Source: Flavobacterium sp. MC2016-06 (GTDB lineage: Bacteria; Bacteroidota; Bacteroidia; Flavobacteriales; Flavobacteriaceae). Taken from it: a DNA stretch of 64,000 nt. A program made the position numbers and the translations under genes. Numbering within the stretch: the first letter of the stretch is position 1; each line of letters opens with the position of its first letter. Shown in pieces: positions 31,898 through 42,174 of the stretch. The notes under the pieces were generated by a model, which made no database searches, was not told the DNA's origin, and saw nothing but the letters and a program-made list of their open reading frames with translations. The stretch is taken from NCBI RefSeq assembly GCF_009711165.2, contig NZ_WMID02000003.1:62001-126000 (forward strand), given 5' to 3'.

Positions 31898-32323
31898 TTA
31901 GGTATTAAAAAAAAGAGGAGAGATGTCCTGTGCTGTTTCCGTATTAGTCAAAAAATCGTTTTGATTGATTGTTTTATTTTCGTGTTTGTGCACAAGAAAA
32001 TCTTCAAAATAAACAGCAGCTATTTCTATAATGGCTTCTTTGGTTGTAAAATGAATTGTCATTCTCTCATTCAAAATATATTTATCTCCGAGTACAGGAT
32101 AATAGAGTTTATCATCAAAAGGAAAGCATTTAAGAATCGTGTGCCAATGATTTCCGTCTTTGTCCTTAAAAGCATACGAAGAATCGTGTGAGATATGAAA
32201 TAAAGTACCGTTTTCGGTATTGATAATAGTTATCATTTTATCTAAATGGCTCCCAAATACCGCTATTGGCGAAATGTATTTTTGAGTTACTAATTCTATG
32301 ACTTTTTGGTTTAATTGAGGCAT
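31898..32323 (-). CDS. Unknown small cytosolic protein
   Basis: A 141-residue protein without signal peptide or known domain. The sequence looks like a single alpha/beta domain (SPIAVFGSHLDKMITIINTE, DGNHWHTILKCFPFDDKLYYP), His- and Tyr-rich. It is convergent with the phosphoesterase. Similar small proteins are often labelled hypothetical in flavobacteria. No role can be given. Confidence 0.65.
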   Translation of the reverse strand: MPQLNQKVIELVTQKYISPIAVFGSHLDKMITIINTENGTLFHISHDSSYAFKDKDGNHWHTILKCFPFDDKLYYPVLGDKYILNERMTIHFTTKEAIIEIAAVYFEDFLVHKHENKTINQNDFLTNTETAQDISPLFFNT

Positions 32324-32461
32324 TGTTAGATTTGGGTTAGATAGTTTGGGACTACGGTTTTTGTAAATATATAATTAAGCTTATTATTAAAACAAGACCA
32401 ATAAGTTATAAAAGTATTAAAATAAGACTTTTTTTAAATTAACGGAAATTTCAGTTCAATA

Positions 32462-32494
32462 AAAAAGGGCTGTCTTATTAAGACAGCCCTTTTC
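32462..32494. terminator. Strong hairpin terminator of the acyl-CoA synthetase gene
   Basis: AAAAGGGCTGTCTTA faces TAAGACAGCCCTTTT, a 15-bp stem with a 2-nt loop, between the minus-strand genes 31898-32323 and 32518-34296. Confidence 0.9.
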
Positions 32495-32517
32495 CGTTGG
32501 TTATTTTATTTTGATTT

Positions 32518-34296
32518 TTAATTATGATCGTAGATTTTTGCGTAAAGATCTTTATAGATTTCTTTGATAATTTTACGTTTCAATTTTAAAGTAGGAGTAA
32601 GCTGTCCGCCGTCAATAGACCAAACATCTGGAGTCAATTCAAAACGTTTGATTTGTTCCCAATGTCCAAATTTTTTGTTTATTTCTTCCACTTCACTATC
32701 GATACGCTTAATTACTTCTGGATTTGCAGCAATTTCAGCATCGCTGCTTCCTAGAGTTACTTTATGAAGTTTAGCCCATTCTTTTACAAATTCAAAATTA
32801 GGCTGAATAAAAGCAGCCGGCATTTTTTCGCCTTCACCAATAACCATGATCTGCTCTACAAAACGAGATTGTTTCATTGCATTTTCGATTAATTGAGGAG
32901 CAATATATTTTCCGCCAGAAGTCTTGAACATTTCTTTTTTACGGTCTGTAATTTTCAAGAAACCTTCACTGTCAATTTCACCAATATCTCCCGTATGGAA
33001 ATATCCGTCTTGCAAAGCTTCGGCAGTTTTTTCAGGATCTTTAAAGTAACCTAACATTACGTTTGGTCCTTTGCAGAGAATTTCGCCGTCTTGAGCAATT
33101 TTCACTTCAACGTTTTGAATTACTTTTCCAACAGTTCCAATTTTAAAACCTTTATTTCTCTGGTCGTTTACAGCAATTACAGGCGAAGTTTCAGATAAAC
33201 CGTAACCTTCCATAACTGGGATTTCTGCAGCAGCAAAAACTCTCGTTAATCTTGGTTGTAAAGCTGCACTTCCAGAAACCATTAAATCTAAATTTCCTCC
33301 CAAACCTTCTTTCCATTTGCTGAAAATAAGTTTACGGGCAATTTTTAATTGAAATTCATACCAAGCTCCATTTGCTCCGTAAGGCTCATATTTTAAACCT
33401 AAATCAATAGCCCAGAAGAATAGTTTTTTCTTTATTCCGGTTAACTCAGCACCTTTTGCATAAATTTTATCGTAAACCTTTTCCAGAAGTCTTGGTACAG
33501 CCGTAATAACTGTAGGACGTACTTCTTTTAAGTTGTCACTGATTTTGTCGATAGATTCTCCAAAATACACCGAAACACCATAATATTGGTAGATGTACAA
33601 AATCATTCTTTCAAAAATATGGCAGATTGGTAAGAAGCTCAATGCTGTACTTTTTCCAGCATCAAACGGAATTCTTGGCGCACTGTCTAAAACATTAGAA
33701 ACAATATTTTTGTGCGAAAGCATAACTCCTTTTGGTCTTCCTGTAGTTCCAGAAGTATATATTATAGTTGCTAAATCGTCTGTATGAATACTTTCTTTTC
33801 TAGCTTCAACTTCATTCTGATTGCTTTGGTCTTCACCAGACAATAATAAATCAGACCAATGTTTACAGCCAGGAATTTCGTCAAAAGAATAAACCTCTTT
33901 TAAGGTAGGAACATTTGCTTTAATAGCATTTACTTTTTGAAGCACTTCTGTGTCAGAAACAAAACAGTAAATACTACCGCTGTGGTTTAAGATATATTCA
34001 TAATCTTCTTCTGCAATTGTTGGATAAATAGGAACGTTTTGCGCACCAGTCTGCAGGATACCAATATCCATGATATTCCATTCGGTGCGGTTATTTGAAG
34101 TAATTAAAGCTATTTTATCATCTTTCTGAATACCCAAGCGTAATAATGCCCTCGAAACAGCATTTGCCTTTGCAATATATTCCTTGCTGGATGTTTTTTC
34201 CCAAGCTCCATTTTTTTTGGTTGCTAAGGCAACTGGAAGGTCGTAAGTTTCTTGTTGATAATAAGGAAAATCAAAAAGGCGTGTGATTGAAACCAT
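32518..34296 (-). CDS. Long-chain acyl-CoA synthetase (AMP-forming)
   Basis: A 592-residue member of the ANL (AMP-binding) superfamily, FadD/FAA type. The P-loop motif IIYTSGTTGRPKGVMLSH (about residues 180-197), VMEGYGLSETSP (about 357) and FHTGDIGEIDSEGFLKITDR (about 433-452) are complete. The length and the DRKKEMFKTSGGKYIAP segment are typical of long-chain fatty-acid CoA ligases that activate fatty acids for breakdown or lipid synthesis. It is a single-gene unit with its own terminator. Confidence 0.93.
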   Translation of the reverse strand: MVSITRLFDFPYYQQETYDLPVALATKKNGAWEKTSSKEYIAKANAVSRALLRLGIQKDDKIALITSNNRTEWNIMDIGILQTGAQNVPIYPTIAEEDYEYILNHSGSIYCFVSDTEVLQKVNAIKANVPTLKEVYSFDEIPGCKHWSDLLLSGEDQSNQNEVEARKESIHTDDLATIIYTSGTTGRPKGVMLSHKNIVSNVLDSAPRIPFDAGKSTALSFLPICHIFERMILYIYQYYGVSVYFGESIDKISDNLKEVRPTVITAVPRLLEKVYDKIYAKGAELTGIKKKLFFWAIDLGLKYEPYGANGAWYEFQLKIARKLIFSKWKEGLGGNLDLMVSGSAALQPRLTRVFAAAEIPVMEGYGLSETSPVIAVNDQRNKGFKIGTVGKVIQNVEVKIAQDGEILCKGPNVMLGYFKDPEKTAEALQDGYFHTGDIGEIDSEGFLKITDRKKEMFKTSGGKYIAPQLIENAMKQSRFVEQIMVIGEGEKMPAAFIQPNFEFVKEWAKLHKVTLGSSDAEIAANPEVIKRIDSEVEEINKKFGHWEQIKRFELTPDVWSIDGGQLTPTLKLKRKIIKEIYKDLYAKIYDHN

Positions 34297-34444
34297 TGTT
34301 TAATATATTGAATTTTATCGCAAATTAAATAAAAAATAGGTATTATTTTATATTTTATGAAATTAAATGCTAAAAATTATATGTACTTTCAAAATTCAAC
34401 GAAAACGTTTTCTTTTTTGTAATATTTTTTCAAAAAAACTAGAA

Positions 34445-34894
34445 TTATTTATTTGAAGCACTTTGAGACACATAGTCTTCTTCATATTCTTTTACTCTTT
34501 CGCCCATTATATACATTTTTTTCTTGTTGAAATGGATCGAAAACTGTGTATACATCCAATCTTCAGTACCTTTTAGTTGATACCAGAATGTATAGGTTGC
34601 GCTATTAAAGCCCTCTTTAAATTCAGGAACACCTTCTTCAGAACATTCAATACCCCAATTGATGTTTTTTTTGCTTAAATCTTCGTATTGAAAAACACCT
34701 GTTCCGTCTGAATTTAAAACAATTGTAGGATCCTTTTTTCCTTCAGAATAATAAGTTCCAATTACATCATAACCAATAGTTGTTGCAATGTAATGATCGT
34801 GAATTTTATAAGTAATCTGTTGTACTTTAATTTGAGAATACGATTGTGCTGACACTAAAAATAGTGCAAAAAGAATAACTTTAAGGGTTTTCAT
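34445..34894 (-). CDS. Exported protein of unknown function
   Basis: About 149 residues with the signal peptide KVILFALFLVSAQSYSQ at the N-terminus. I prefer this start over one 28 codons upstream, which would put a charged stretch before the signal. The mature part is beta-rich and shaped like a small lipocalin-type flavobacterial 'lipocalin family' protein (GTYYSEGKKDPTIVLNSDGT, WMYTQFSIHFNKKKMYIM). No enzyme motif. Confidence 0.7.
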   Translation of the reverse strand: MKTLKVILFALFLVSAQSYSQIKVQQITYKIHDHYIATTIGYDVIGTYYSEGKKDPTIVLNSDGTGVFQYEDLSKKNINWGIECSEEGVPEFKEGFNSATYTFWYQLKGTEDWMYTQFSIHFNKKKMYIMGERVKEYEEDYVSQSASNK

Positions 34895-35032
34895 TCTATG
34901 TAGATTTTTTAAATGTTTTTGGAACGCAAAAAAAATCCTGTGGCTGGATTTTTTTTGCGAATATAGTTCAAATTTCAATAGAAAAAGAAATCCAAATTAC
35001 AAGAATGATTTTTTACTCTTTTTGTGCGACTA

Positions 35033-37435
35033 TTATTCAGTCGAGAACTGATTTTCTAATAACTTTTCTTTAAAATCAGATTTAAAAGTATAAGCAAATG
35101 TAAGCAGGAATGCTCTTGTGTCTGATTTAGAGGTTCTATTACTGCCAAAAAGAGCTGTATTGTTTTTGTAACCGCTTTCGAGTGTGTTAAACATATCTGT
35201 AACAACCAATCCTAAACGTGCATTTCCTTTGCCTAATTTTTGCTGAAAACCCATGTCGACATTATAAATCGGAATTCGTTTACCCTGTGCAGTAGCCAAA
35301 GACGAATTGTAATTTCCTATTATTTGCAGTTTTCCGCCTTTCCACGGCACAAAATTATTAATCATTTTTCCGTACCAGCTAAAAGCATTGTTTACAACAT
35401 CCTGCGCCAGATTTGAAGCATTTATATTTTGCTCAAAAGCAGTTATGCTAATATTAGCATCGTAAAAGCCAATAGGTTTTAGACTGAAAATAGTTTCTAA
35501 ACCATAAGTTATTGTACTTCCAATATTTTCTGGTTTCAATAAAATCACTCCATTATCTTGAAGCTGTGCATATTGTTTTATTGTATTATTGGCATTTCTG
35601 TAGAAAGCATTGGTAGAGAAAGAATATTTATCCCATTCTTTATTATAACTCGTTTCTATGATATGAATAATTTCTGGTTTTAAATACGGATTTCCACTAT
35701 GCGGATTTAATGCATCGGTAATATCTACAAACGGATTCAGTTCGTCTAAATCTGGACGGTTAATACGCTTGCTGTAGCCAAATTTTATAAATTCATCCGA
35801 TTGTAAATTCAATTGTAGAGAAGCCGAAGGAAAAAGCTTTATATAATCATTCGAAAAATTATCACTGTTATTTTTTGTGCTTCCAGTATTTGAAACCTGC
35901 TCGGCACGAAGCCCTAAATTGTATTTCCATTTAGGGTTTTCAGTGTTTCCTATAGTCGAGTTCATCATTCCATAAACGGCATTTATCTGCTCGTTAAAAT
36001 CAAATATATTGCTCGCTGACGGATTAATTACATATTCATTATTAACTTGGTCGGCACTTTGAAAATCGGAATTAAAAAAGCGAAATGTTCCTTTGTAACC
36101 TGTTTCGATTATTGATTTTTCTGAAATCGGGAAAGCATAATTTAAAATAGCATTCGAGATGTTTTCTTTTTCGTAATTATGAGTTCGCTGCCAAAAAGTA
36201 TCTCCAATTAATGCCTGATTTTCATCATAATTATTCGTGTCAATATTCGTGTTCTCTCTACCGAAATTATAAGAGGAAGTAATACTCGCAGTCAGACTTT
36301 TTCTGTCATCAGAAAATTTTCGATCATAAGTAAAAGCCAATTCTGCAGCTTTAGAACGTTCTAATTCTAAAGAATGCCTGATATTGTCAGAGTAAAAGCT
36401 GTCTGTATTAGTATTAACTTTTGTGTGTAAAGTTTCATCATTATCCTGACTTTCCATGTTTCCAAGCGCTTCAAAAGAAAAAGAATTTCTTTCGTTTGGA
36501 GAAAAATCAATATTCAATTTTAAATTTTGTAAACCTTCCGTACGTTCGTCATTTCTGTTTTGATGAATAAAATGTTCATCATCAATAAAATAATTCGTTC
36601 TATCACCTTCTATCTTTTTAGTTCTTCCTGCAAAACGATTATCATAGCCCAAACCAAAATTCCATTTATCTGTTTTCTGATTCAATTGTACAGAACTATT
36701 CATTCTACCTTTAGCTCCAAAACCGCCACCTAAAACCACCGCGCCATTCAGGCCACTTTGATCGTTTTTTTTAAGTTTGATATTGATGATGCCGCTTTCT
36801 GCATTAGCATCGTATTTGGCTGTAGGATTGCTAATTACTTCAATGCTTTCGATACTGCTCGCAGCAATTTGATCCATGTTGGTAATCGCCGAGTTTTTTC
36901 CGTTAATTAAAATCATTGGTGTTTTTCCTCTTAACGAAATAGCACCATCGGCATCAACAGCAACTGTCGGAATACTTTTTAGCATATCTGTTGCAGTACC
37001 GCCAGTTTGAGAAATATTAGAAACAGCATTAAAAACAAAACCTCCTTCTGTTCTCTGAATTTGTTTTTTCTGAGAAGTTACCACAACAGTATTCAATAAA
37101 TTAGTATCGTTTTGTAAAACGATATTTCCAAGATTTATAGCAGCATTATTGATTTTTAATTTTTGAATGGACGATTTAAACCCTATTAAATTTAATTGCA
37201 ATTTATAATCTCCAGGAAGAATTTGATCTAAAGAAAAATTTCCTGCAGCATCTGTTACAGCATAAGCGGCAACTTTAGTAGAATCTGAAATGCTTTTTAA
37301 AACAACATCAACAAATTCTACAGGTAATTTCCCATCAGAAACAGTTCCTTTTATTTGTTGTGCTTTTTGCCCAAAAGAAAACTGACACATAAATACGATA
37401 AACAAGAAAGTCAGTTTTTGAATAATATTTTTCAT
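35033..37435 (-). CDS. TonB-dependent receptor, outer-membrane beta-barrel
   Basis: An 800-residue protein with signal peptide (KLTFLFIVFMCQFSFG). Residues about 25-110 are a carboxypeptidase-regulatory-like domain (KGTVSDGKLPVEFVDVVLK), about 125-225 a plug domain (GGTATDMLKSIPTVAVDADG, SIEVISNPTAKYDANAESGI), and the rest a beta-barrel of the OMP_b-brl_3 kind with a C-terminal FAYTF strand. Such receptors import nutrients or act in surface interactions. No SusD-like partner is next to it, so the substrate is unknown. Confidence 0.92.
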   Translation of the reverse strand: MKNIIQKLTFLFIVFMCQFSFGQKAQQIKGTVSDGKLPVEFVDVVLKSISDSTKVAAYAVTDAAGNFSLDQILPGDYKLQLNLIGFKSSIQKLKINNAAINLGNIVLQNDTNLLNTVVVTSQKKQIQRTEGGFVFNAVSNISQTGGTATDMLKSIPTVAVDADGAISLRGKTPMILINGKNSAITNMDQIAASSIESIEVISNPTAKYDANAESGIINIKLKKNDQSGLNGAVVLGGGFGAKGRMNSSVQLNQKTDKWNFGLGYDNRFAGRTKKIEGDRTNYFIDDEHFIHQNRNDERTEGLQNLKLNIDFSPNERNSFSFEALGNMESQDNDETLHTKVNTNTDSFYSDNIRHSLELERSKAAELAFTYDRKFSDDRKSLTASITSSYNFGRENTNIDTNNYDENQALIGDTFWQRTHNYEKENISNAILNYAFPISEKSIIETGYKGTFRFFNSDFQSADQVNNEYVINPSASNIFDFNEQINAVYGMMNSTIGNTENPKWKYNLGLRAEQVSNTGSTKNNSDNFSNDYIKLFPSASLQLNLQSDEFIKFGYSKRINRPDLDELNPFVDITDALNPHSGNPYLKPEIIHIIETSYNKEWDKYSFSTNAFYRNANNTIKQYAQLQDNGVILLKPENIGSTITYGLETIFSLKPIGFYDANISITAFEQNINASNLAQDVVNNAFSWYGKMINNFVPWKGGKLQIIGNYNSSLATAQGKRIPIYNVDMGFQQKLGKGNARLGLVVTDMFNTLESGYKNNTALFGSNRTSKSDTRAFLLTFAYTFKSDFKEKLLENQFSTE

Positions 37436-37683
37436 TTGGCAAATATATTTATCAGTTGAAAAATATTTAGAAAAACCAGCTTAAGATAGTATTAAATTAG
37501 CCTTAGACCTTATTAAGGTATTTGCTGAATTTAATAGTTGAGATGAAAAAAGGGTATTTTTCCCCTAATAAAAACAGGAAATCGCATAACGAATTGTTTT
37601 GAAGTACAGAGTAGTTTTGGAATGAGTTTAATGCGTAGGCCGAAAAGCAAAAGAGTAGGTATTATTTTATAAATATAAATATC

Positions 37684-37968
37684 ATGGGAACATTATTTTT
37701 TGCCGCAATGGGAATTTGCGGAACATTGTATCCGGGTTGGTGGAGACGTTTTTTTAAAATACCGCCGCCACCTCCAGATCCGGAACCTTGGTGGTATATT
37801 GGTGCAATTGGTTTGGGGACTATTGCTGGGCTGGCAGGAGGAACTTTGTTTCATAACAGAATTGTAGACGATCAGCTTTTTGCTGGACAAGCTGCAATCG
37901 CTTCGGGACTAGTTGCTTTTGCTGCCGCCAGTATCGTTACAGGTCTCGTTTCCTCGTTAAAACGATAA
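37684..37968 (+). CDS. Small membrane protein with proline-rich loop
   Basis: A 94-residue protein: hydrophobic N-terminus (GTLFFAAMGICGTLYPGWW), a basic FFK followed by PPPPPDPEP, and two further membrane segments (YIGAIGLGTIAGLAGGTLF and AAIASGLVAFAAASIVTGLV). No known family. It is followed by a terminator 1 nt after its stop region, which supports a real gene. Confidence 0.7.
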   Translation: MGTLFFAAMGICGTLYPGWWRRFFKIPPPPPDPEPWWYIGAIGLGTIAGLAGGTLFHNRIVDDQLFAGQAAIASGLVAFAAASIVTGLVSSLKR

Positions 37969-38011
37969 AAAAATGCCTCGACCAATAGGGATAGTGTCGA
38001 GGCATTTTTTT
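37969..38011. terminator. Terminator of the small membrane protein gene
   Basis: AAAATGCCTCGAC pairs with GTCGAGGCATTTT, with a 13-nt loop and a T-run. Confidence 0.9.
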
Positions 38012-38030
38012 TATACAAAGAATATTTTTT

Positions 38031-38125
38031 TCGCCACGAATTACACTAATTTTCACAAATTAAATTCGTGCCAATTCGTGAAATTCGTGGCAAAAAAAAC
38101 GCCCGATAAATTCGAGCGTTTTGTT
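38031..38125. repeat. CGTGAAATTCGTGGC repeat palindrome and purL terminator
   Basis: TTCGCCACGAATT pairs with AATTCGTGGCAAA (38031-38095), a palindromic flavobacterial repeat. Directly after it AACGC(CC)GATAAATTC(GA)GCGTT forms a weaker hairpin before the 3' end of purL on the minus strand. Confidence 0.6.
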
Positions 38126-38138
38126 AAAATATATTTTT

Positions 38139-41100
38139 TTAGTTTTTTTCAATCCATTTTCTAGCATTAACAAAAGCTTCATGCCAAGGCGAAACTTCAT
38201 CATTTCTGTCTTTTGGATAATGTGCCCAGTTCCATTGGAAAGTAGAACGCTCAATATGAGGCATCATAACCAAGTGTCTTCCTGTTTTATCACACATCAT
38301 TGCCGTGTTGTAATCAGAACCGTTAGGGTTTGCAGGATAACCTTCGTAAGCATATTTAGAAACAATGTTGTAGTTTGCTTCTGGTTCAGGTAAATTGAAT
38401 TTTCCTTCTCCGTGAGAAACCCAAACTCCTAAAGTGCTTCCAGCTAAAGTAGATAACATTACTGAGTTATTCTCCTGAACTGTTACAGAAGTAAAGATAC
38501 TTTCGTGTTTGTTACTTTCATTATGAAGCATTTTTCCGTGAACTTCATGCTCTGGATTAATAACTTCCAATTCCATAAACAATTGGCATCCGTTACATAT
38601 TCCAACAGAAAGCGTATCTTCTCTTTTGAAGAAATTATCTAAAGCTGTTTTTGCTTTTTCATTGTATAAGAAAGCTCCAGCCCAACCTTTTGCAGAACCC
38701 AAAACATCTGAATTAGAGAAACCTCCAACTGCTCCGATGAATTGAATATCTTCTAAAGTTTCACGACCCGAAATTAAATCGGTCATGTGAACGTCTTTTA
38801 CATCAAAACCTGCTAAGTACATAGCGTTTGCCATTTCACGCTCAGAATTACTTCCTTTTTCACGAATAATAGCTGCTTTTGGTTTTGGTTTAGAAGCATC
38901 GATTACTGGTTTTTTCCCTGTAAAGTGTGCTGGGAAAGTATAATTTAAAACTTGATTTTTATAGTTTTCAAAACGTGCCTGAGCTCTTCCGTTTTTAGAT
39001 TGTTTTTGATCTAATAAATAAGAAGTTTCAAACCAGATATCTCTGTACTTCGCAATGTCCAAATTATAAATTCCAAATTCCAAACTTGGTGTACTTTGAA
39101 CTGAACCAATTTTGAAGAATTCAACATTGTTTGCTTTTAATTTAGCTTCAACAGCTGCATCTGTTTTTGCTTGGAAAACAATTCCGATGTTTTCTGCGAA
39201 AAGTATTTTCACTAAATCTTTTTCAGCGAAAGCGCTAAAATCAATTTTTGCTCCAAGATTTACATCAGCAAAACACAATTCTAATAAAGTTGTGATTAAA
39301 CCACCACTTCCAATATCATGTCCAGCAAGAATTTGATTTTCTAAAATTAATTCTTGAATCGTGTTAAAAGCATTTTTGAAGAAAGAAGCATCTTTAATTG
39401 TAGAAGTTTCATTTCCGATTGTGTTTCTAATTTGTGCAAAAGAAGAACCTCCTAATTTGAAAGCATCTTGAGACAAATTGATATAATAAATAGAATCTCC
39501 GTTTTTCTGTAAAACTGGCTCCACTACTTTTCTAATGTCGATACAATTTCCTCCAGCAGAAATAATAACCGTTCCCGGCGCTATTACTTCGTCGTTTGGA
39601 TATTTTTGTTTCATTGAAAGTGAATCTTTTCCAGTTGGAATATTGATTCCCAATTCGATTGCAAATTCAGAACAACCTTCAACAGCAGCGTATAAACGAG
39701 CGTCTTCACCTTCGTTTTTACAAGCCCACATCCAGTTTGCCGATAATGAAATACCTTTCATTCCGTCTTTAATCGGAGCCCAAACAATGTTTGATAAAGA
39801 TTCTGCAATTGCATTTCTAGATCCCGCAACCGGATCAATCAAAGCAGCAATAGGAGCGTGCCCAATCGAAGTTGCAATTCCTTCTTTTCCTAAATAATCT
39901 AAAGCCATTACACCAACATTATTCAATGGCAATTGTAACGGACCTGCATTTTGTTGTTTTGCTACTTTTCCTCCAACACAACGGTCAACTTTGTTGGTTA
40001 ACCAGTCTTTTGAACCAACCGCTTCTAAACGTAAAACGTCTTGTAAATAACTTTCGAAATCTGCGGCGTTGTAAGCAACGTCAGCATATTTTCTATCGAT
40101 CGTTTTATCGTTCATAACCGTTTTTGGAGAACTTCCGAAGAAATCTTCCAAAGCGTAATCCATTGGTTTAGAACCATTCGATTGTGATTGAAAAGTAAAA
40201 CGGTGATCGCCTGTTACGTCACCAACTTGGTACATTGGAGAACGCTCTCTGTCGGCAATTCTTTGTAAAATATCAATATCTTTTTGACCAATAACCAATC
40301 CCATTCTTTCTTGAGATTCGTTACCGATAATTTCTTTTGCAGAAAGTGTCGGATCTCCAACTGGCAATTTATCTAAATCGATTAAACCTCCAGTTTCTTC
40401 CACCAATTCAGAAAGACAATTTAAGTGTCCGCCCGCACCATGATCGTGAATAGAAACAATTGGGTTATTGTCGCTTTCTACTAAACCACGAATGGCGTTT
40501 GCAGCACGTTTTTGCATTTCTGGATTTGAACGCTGAATTGCATTCAACTCAATTCCTGAACCAAAAGCTCCTGTATCTGCAGATGAAACTGCAGCACCAC
40601 CCATTCCGATTCTATAATTTTCTCCACCCAAAATAACGATTTTGTCGCCTTCTTGTGGTTTCTTTTTTATTGCTTGATCTAGTTTTCCGTAACCAATTCC
40701 ACCAGCTTGCATGATTACTTTGTCGTAACCAATTTTGCGGTCGTTTTCTTGGTGTTCGAAAGTTAAAACTGAACCTGTAATTAAAGGCTGACCAAATTTA
40801 TTTCCAAAATCAGAAGCTCCGTTTGAAGCTTTGATTAAAATATCCATTGGTGTTTGGTACAACCATTTTCTTTCTTCAACAGCATTTTCCCATTTTCTGT
40901 CATCGTTCAAACGAGAATAAGAAGTCATGTAAACTGCAGTTCCTGCCAATGGTAACGAACCTTGTCCACCTGCTAAACGGTCACGAATTTCTCCTCCAGA
41001 TCCTGTTGCAGCACCGTTAAAAGGCTCTACAGTTGTTGGGAAATTGTGCGTTTCTGCTTTTAAAGATAAAACCGAATCAAATTCTTTTACCTCGTAAAAA

Positions 41101-41792
41101 TCTGGTTTGTCAGCTGTTTTTGGTGCAAACTGCTGCACTTTTGGTCCTTTTACAAAAGCAACGTTGTCTTTGTAAGCAGACACAATATCGTTAGGATTTT
41201 CCTGTGATGTTTTTTTGATTAATTTGAATAAAGAAGTTTCTTTTTCTTCACCGTCAATAACAAAAGTTCCGTTGAAAATTTTGTGACGACAGTGCTCTGA
41301 ATTGGCTTGCGAGAAAGCGAAAATTTCAGAATCAGTTAATTTTCTTCCTAGTTTAAGCGCTAGATTATCTAAATAATCTACTTCTTCTTGGCTTAAAGCC
41401 AAACCTTCCACTTTATTGTATGTTGCAATATCATCGATTTCCAAAATAGGTTCTGGCTGTACGTTGATAGTGAAAATTTCTTGATCTAATTGTGTGAATT
41501 TTTGAGAAAGCATCGGATCAAAATCATTAAAATCTTCCGTTGCTGGATGAAATTCTTCAATTCTGATAATGCCCGGAATACCCATATTCTGAGTAATTTC
41601 TACAGCGTTTGTGCTCCAAGGAGTGATCATCGTGGCGCGAGGCCCAACAAAAAAATCCGTCAATGCGGATTTTTCGATCTTATTAGAGTTGGCAAAAAGC
41701 CAATTTAGTTTTGAAATGTCTTGAGCTGAAATTTCGTTTTGCGTTTGTACTGCAAAAACAGTTTTGCTTTGGTTTTCAAAGAAATGGATCAT
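38139..41792 (-). CDS. purL: Phosphoribosylformylglycinamidine synthase (FGAM synthase, large type)
   Basis: About 1217 residues, the single-chain proteobacterial/eukaryotic-type PurL. It converts FGAR, glutamine and ATP to FGAM in purine synthesis. The N-terminal linker, the two AIRS-like ATP domains (LKAETHNFPTTVEPFNGAAT; GAGGHLNCLSELVEETG; SAGGNCIDI), and the C-terminal class I glutaminase (SVGICNGCQLFMEL with the nucleophile Cys; MPHIERSTF with the His) are all present. I chose the start MIHFFENQSK over an in-frame ATG 13 codons upstream, as the family begins there. Confidence 0.96.
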   Translation of the reverse strand: MIHFFENQSKTVFAVQTQNEISAQDISKLNWLFANSNKIEKSALTDFFVGPRATMITPWSTNAVEITQNMGIPGIIRIEEFHPATEDFNDFDPMLSQKFTQLDQEIFTINVQPEPILEIDDIATYNKVEGLALSQEEVDYLDNLALKLGRKLTDSEIFAFSQANSEHCRHKIFNGTFVIDGEEKETSLFKLIKKTSQENPNDIVSAYKDNVAFVKGPKVQQFAPKTADKPDFYEVKEFDSVLSLKAETHNFPTTVEPFNGAATGSGGEIRDRLAGGQGSLPLAGTAVYMTSYSRLNDDRKWENAVEERKWLYQTPMDILIKASNGASDFGNKFGQPLITGSVLTFEHQENDRKIGYDKVIMQAGGIGYGKLDQAIKKKPQEGDKIVILGGENYRIGMGGAAVSSADTGAFGSGIELNAIQRSNPEMQKRAANAIRGLVESDNNPIVSIHDHGAGGHLNCLSELVEETGGLIDLDKLPVGDPTLSAKEIIGNESQERMGLVIGQKDIDILQRIADRERSPMYQVGDVTGDHRFTFQSQSNGSKPMDYALEDFFGSSPKTVMNDKTIDRKYADVAYNAADFESYLQDVLRLEAVGSKDWLTNKVDRCVGGKVAKQQNAGPLQLPLNNVGVMALDYLGKEGIATSIGHAPIAALIDPVAGSRNAIAESLSNIVWAPIKDGMKGISLSANWMWACKNEGEDARLYAAVEGCSEFAIELGINIPTGKDSLSMKQKYPNDEVIAPGTVIISAGGNCIDIRKVVEPVLQKNGDSIYYINLSQDAFKLGGSSFAQIRNTIGNETSTIKDASFFKNAFNTIQELILENQILAGHDIGSGGLITTLLELCFADVNLGAKIDFSAFAEKDLVKILFAENIGIVFQAKTDAAVEAKLKANNVEFFKIGSVQSTPSLEFGIYNLDIAKYRDIWFETSYLLDQKQSKNGRAQARFENYKNQVLNYTFPAHFTGKKPVIDASKPKPKAAIIREKGSNSEREMANAMYLAGFDVKDVHMTDLISGRETLEDIQFIGAVGGFSNSDVLGSAKGWAGAFLYNEKAKTALDNFFKREDTLSVGICNGCQLFMELEVINPEHEVHGKMLHNESNKHESIFTSVTVQENNSVMLSTLAGSTLGVWVSHGEGKFNLPEPEANYNIVSKYAYEGYPANPNGSDYNTAMMCDKTGRHLVMMPHIERSTFQWNWAHYPKDRNDEVSPWHEAFVNARKWIEKN

Positions 41793-42118
41793 TTTGTGTA
41801 GTTTGTTGTATTGAGCTGCAAATTTAGTCATTTCAAATCAAAAAAAAAAGTAACAATTTGATGCTTTTTAATTATTGAAGATTTCTTTTTGAATCTTGCA
41901 AAATGCTGATTTTTCGTCAAATATTATAGTTTTGATTTTTTGTTGCAAAGACACAAAGTATTATTTTTTTTGCACGCAGATTTTGCAGATTAAGCAGATT
42001 TTTTATTCTCGCAATCTTGATAGTCATCGTGAGTAAAAGCGCAAAGATTTAAAAAAAAAGAAATCTGCTTAATCTGCAAAATCTGCGTGAAACAAAAAAC
42101 GATTCGAGATCATAAAAC
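41793..42118. repeat. Gene-free interval with CACGCAGATT palindrome
   Basis: The gap between purL and the endonuclease gene holds a long palindrome: CACGCAGATTTTGCAGATTA near 41974 pairs with TAATCTGCAAAATCTGCGTG ending near 42088, with about 75 nt in between. It is of the same family as the element inserted at 10785. No gene or clear promoter was seen otherwise. Confidence 0.65.
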
Positions 42119-42125
42119 AAAACAA

Positions 42126-42153
42126 AAAAAGCGGCAAATTGCCGCTTTTTAAT
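42126..42153. terminator. Terminator of endonuclease gene
   Basis: AAAAAGCGGCAA faces TTGCCGCTTTTT in a near-perfect palindrome, 20 nt after the minus-strand stop. Confidence 0.85.
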
Positions 42154-42174
42154 GAATCAAAATCTAATTTTCAA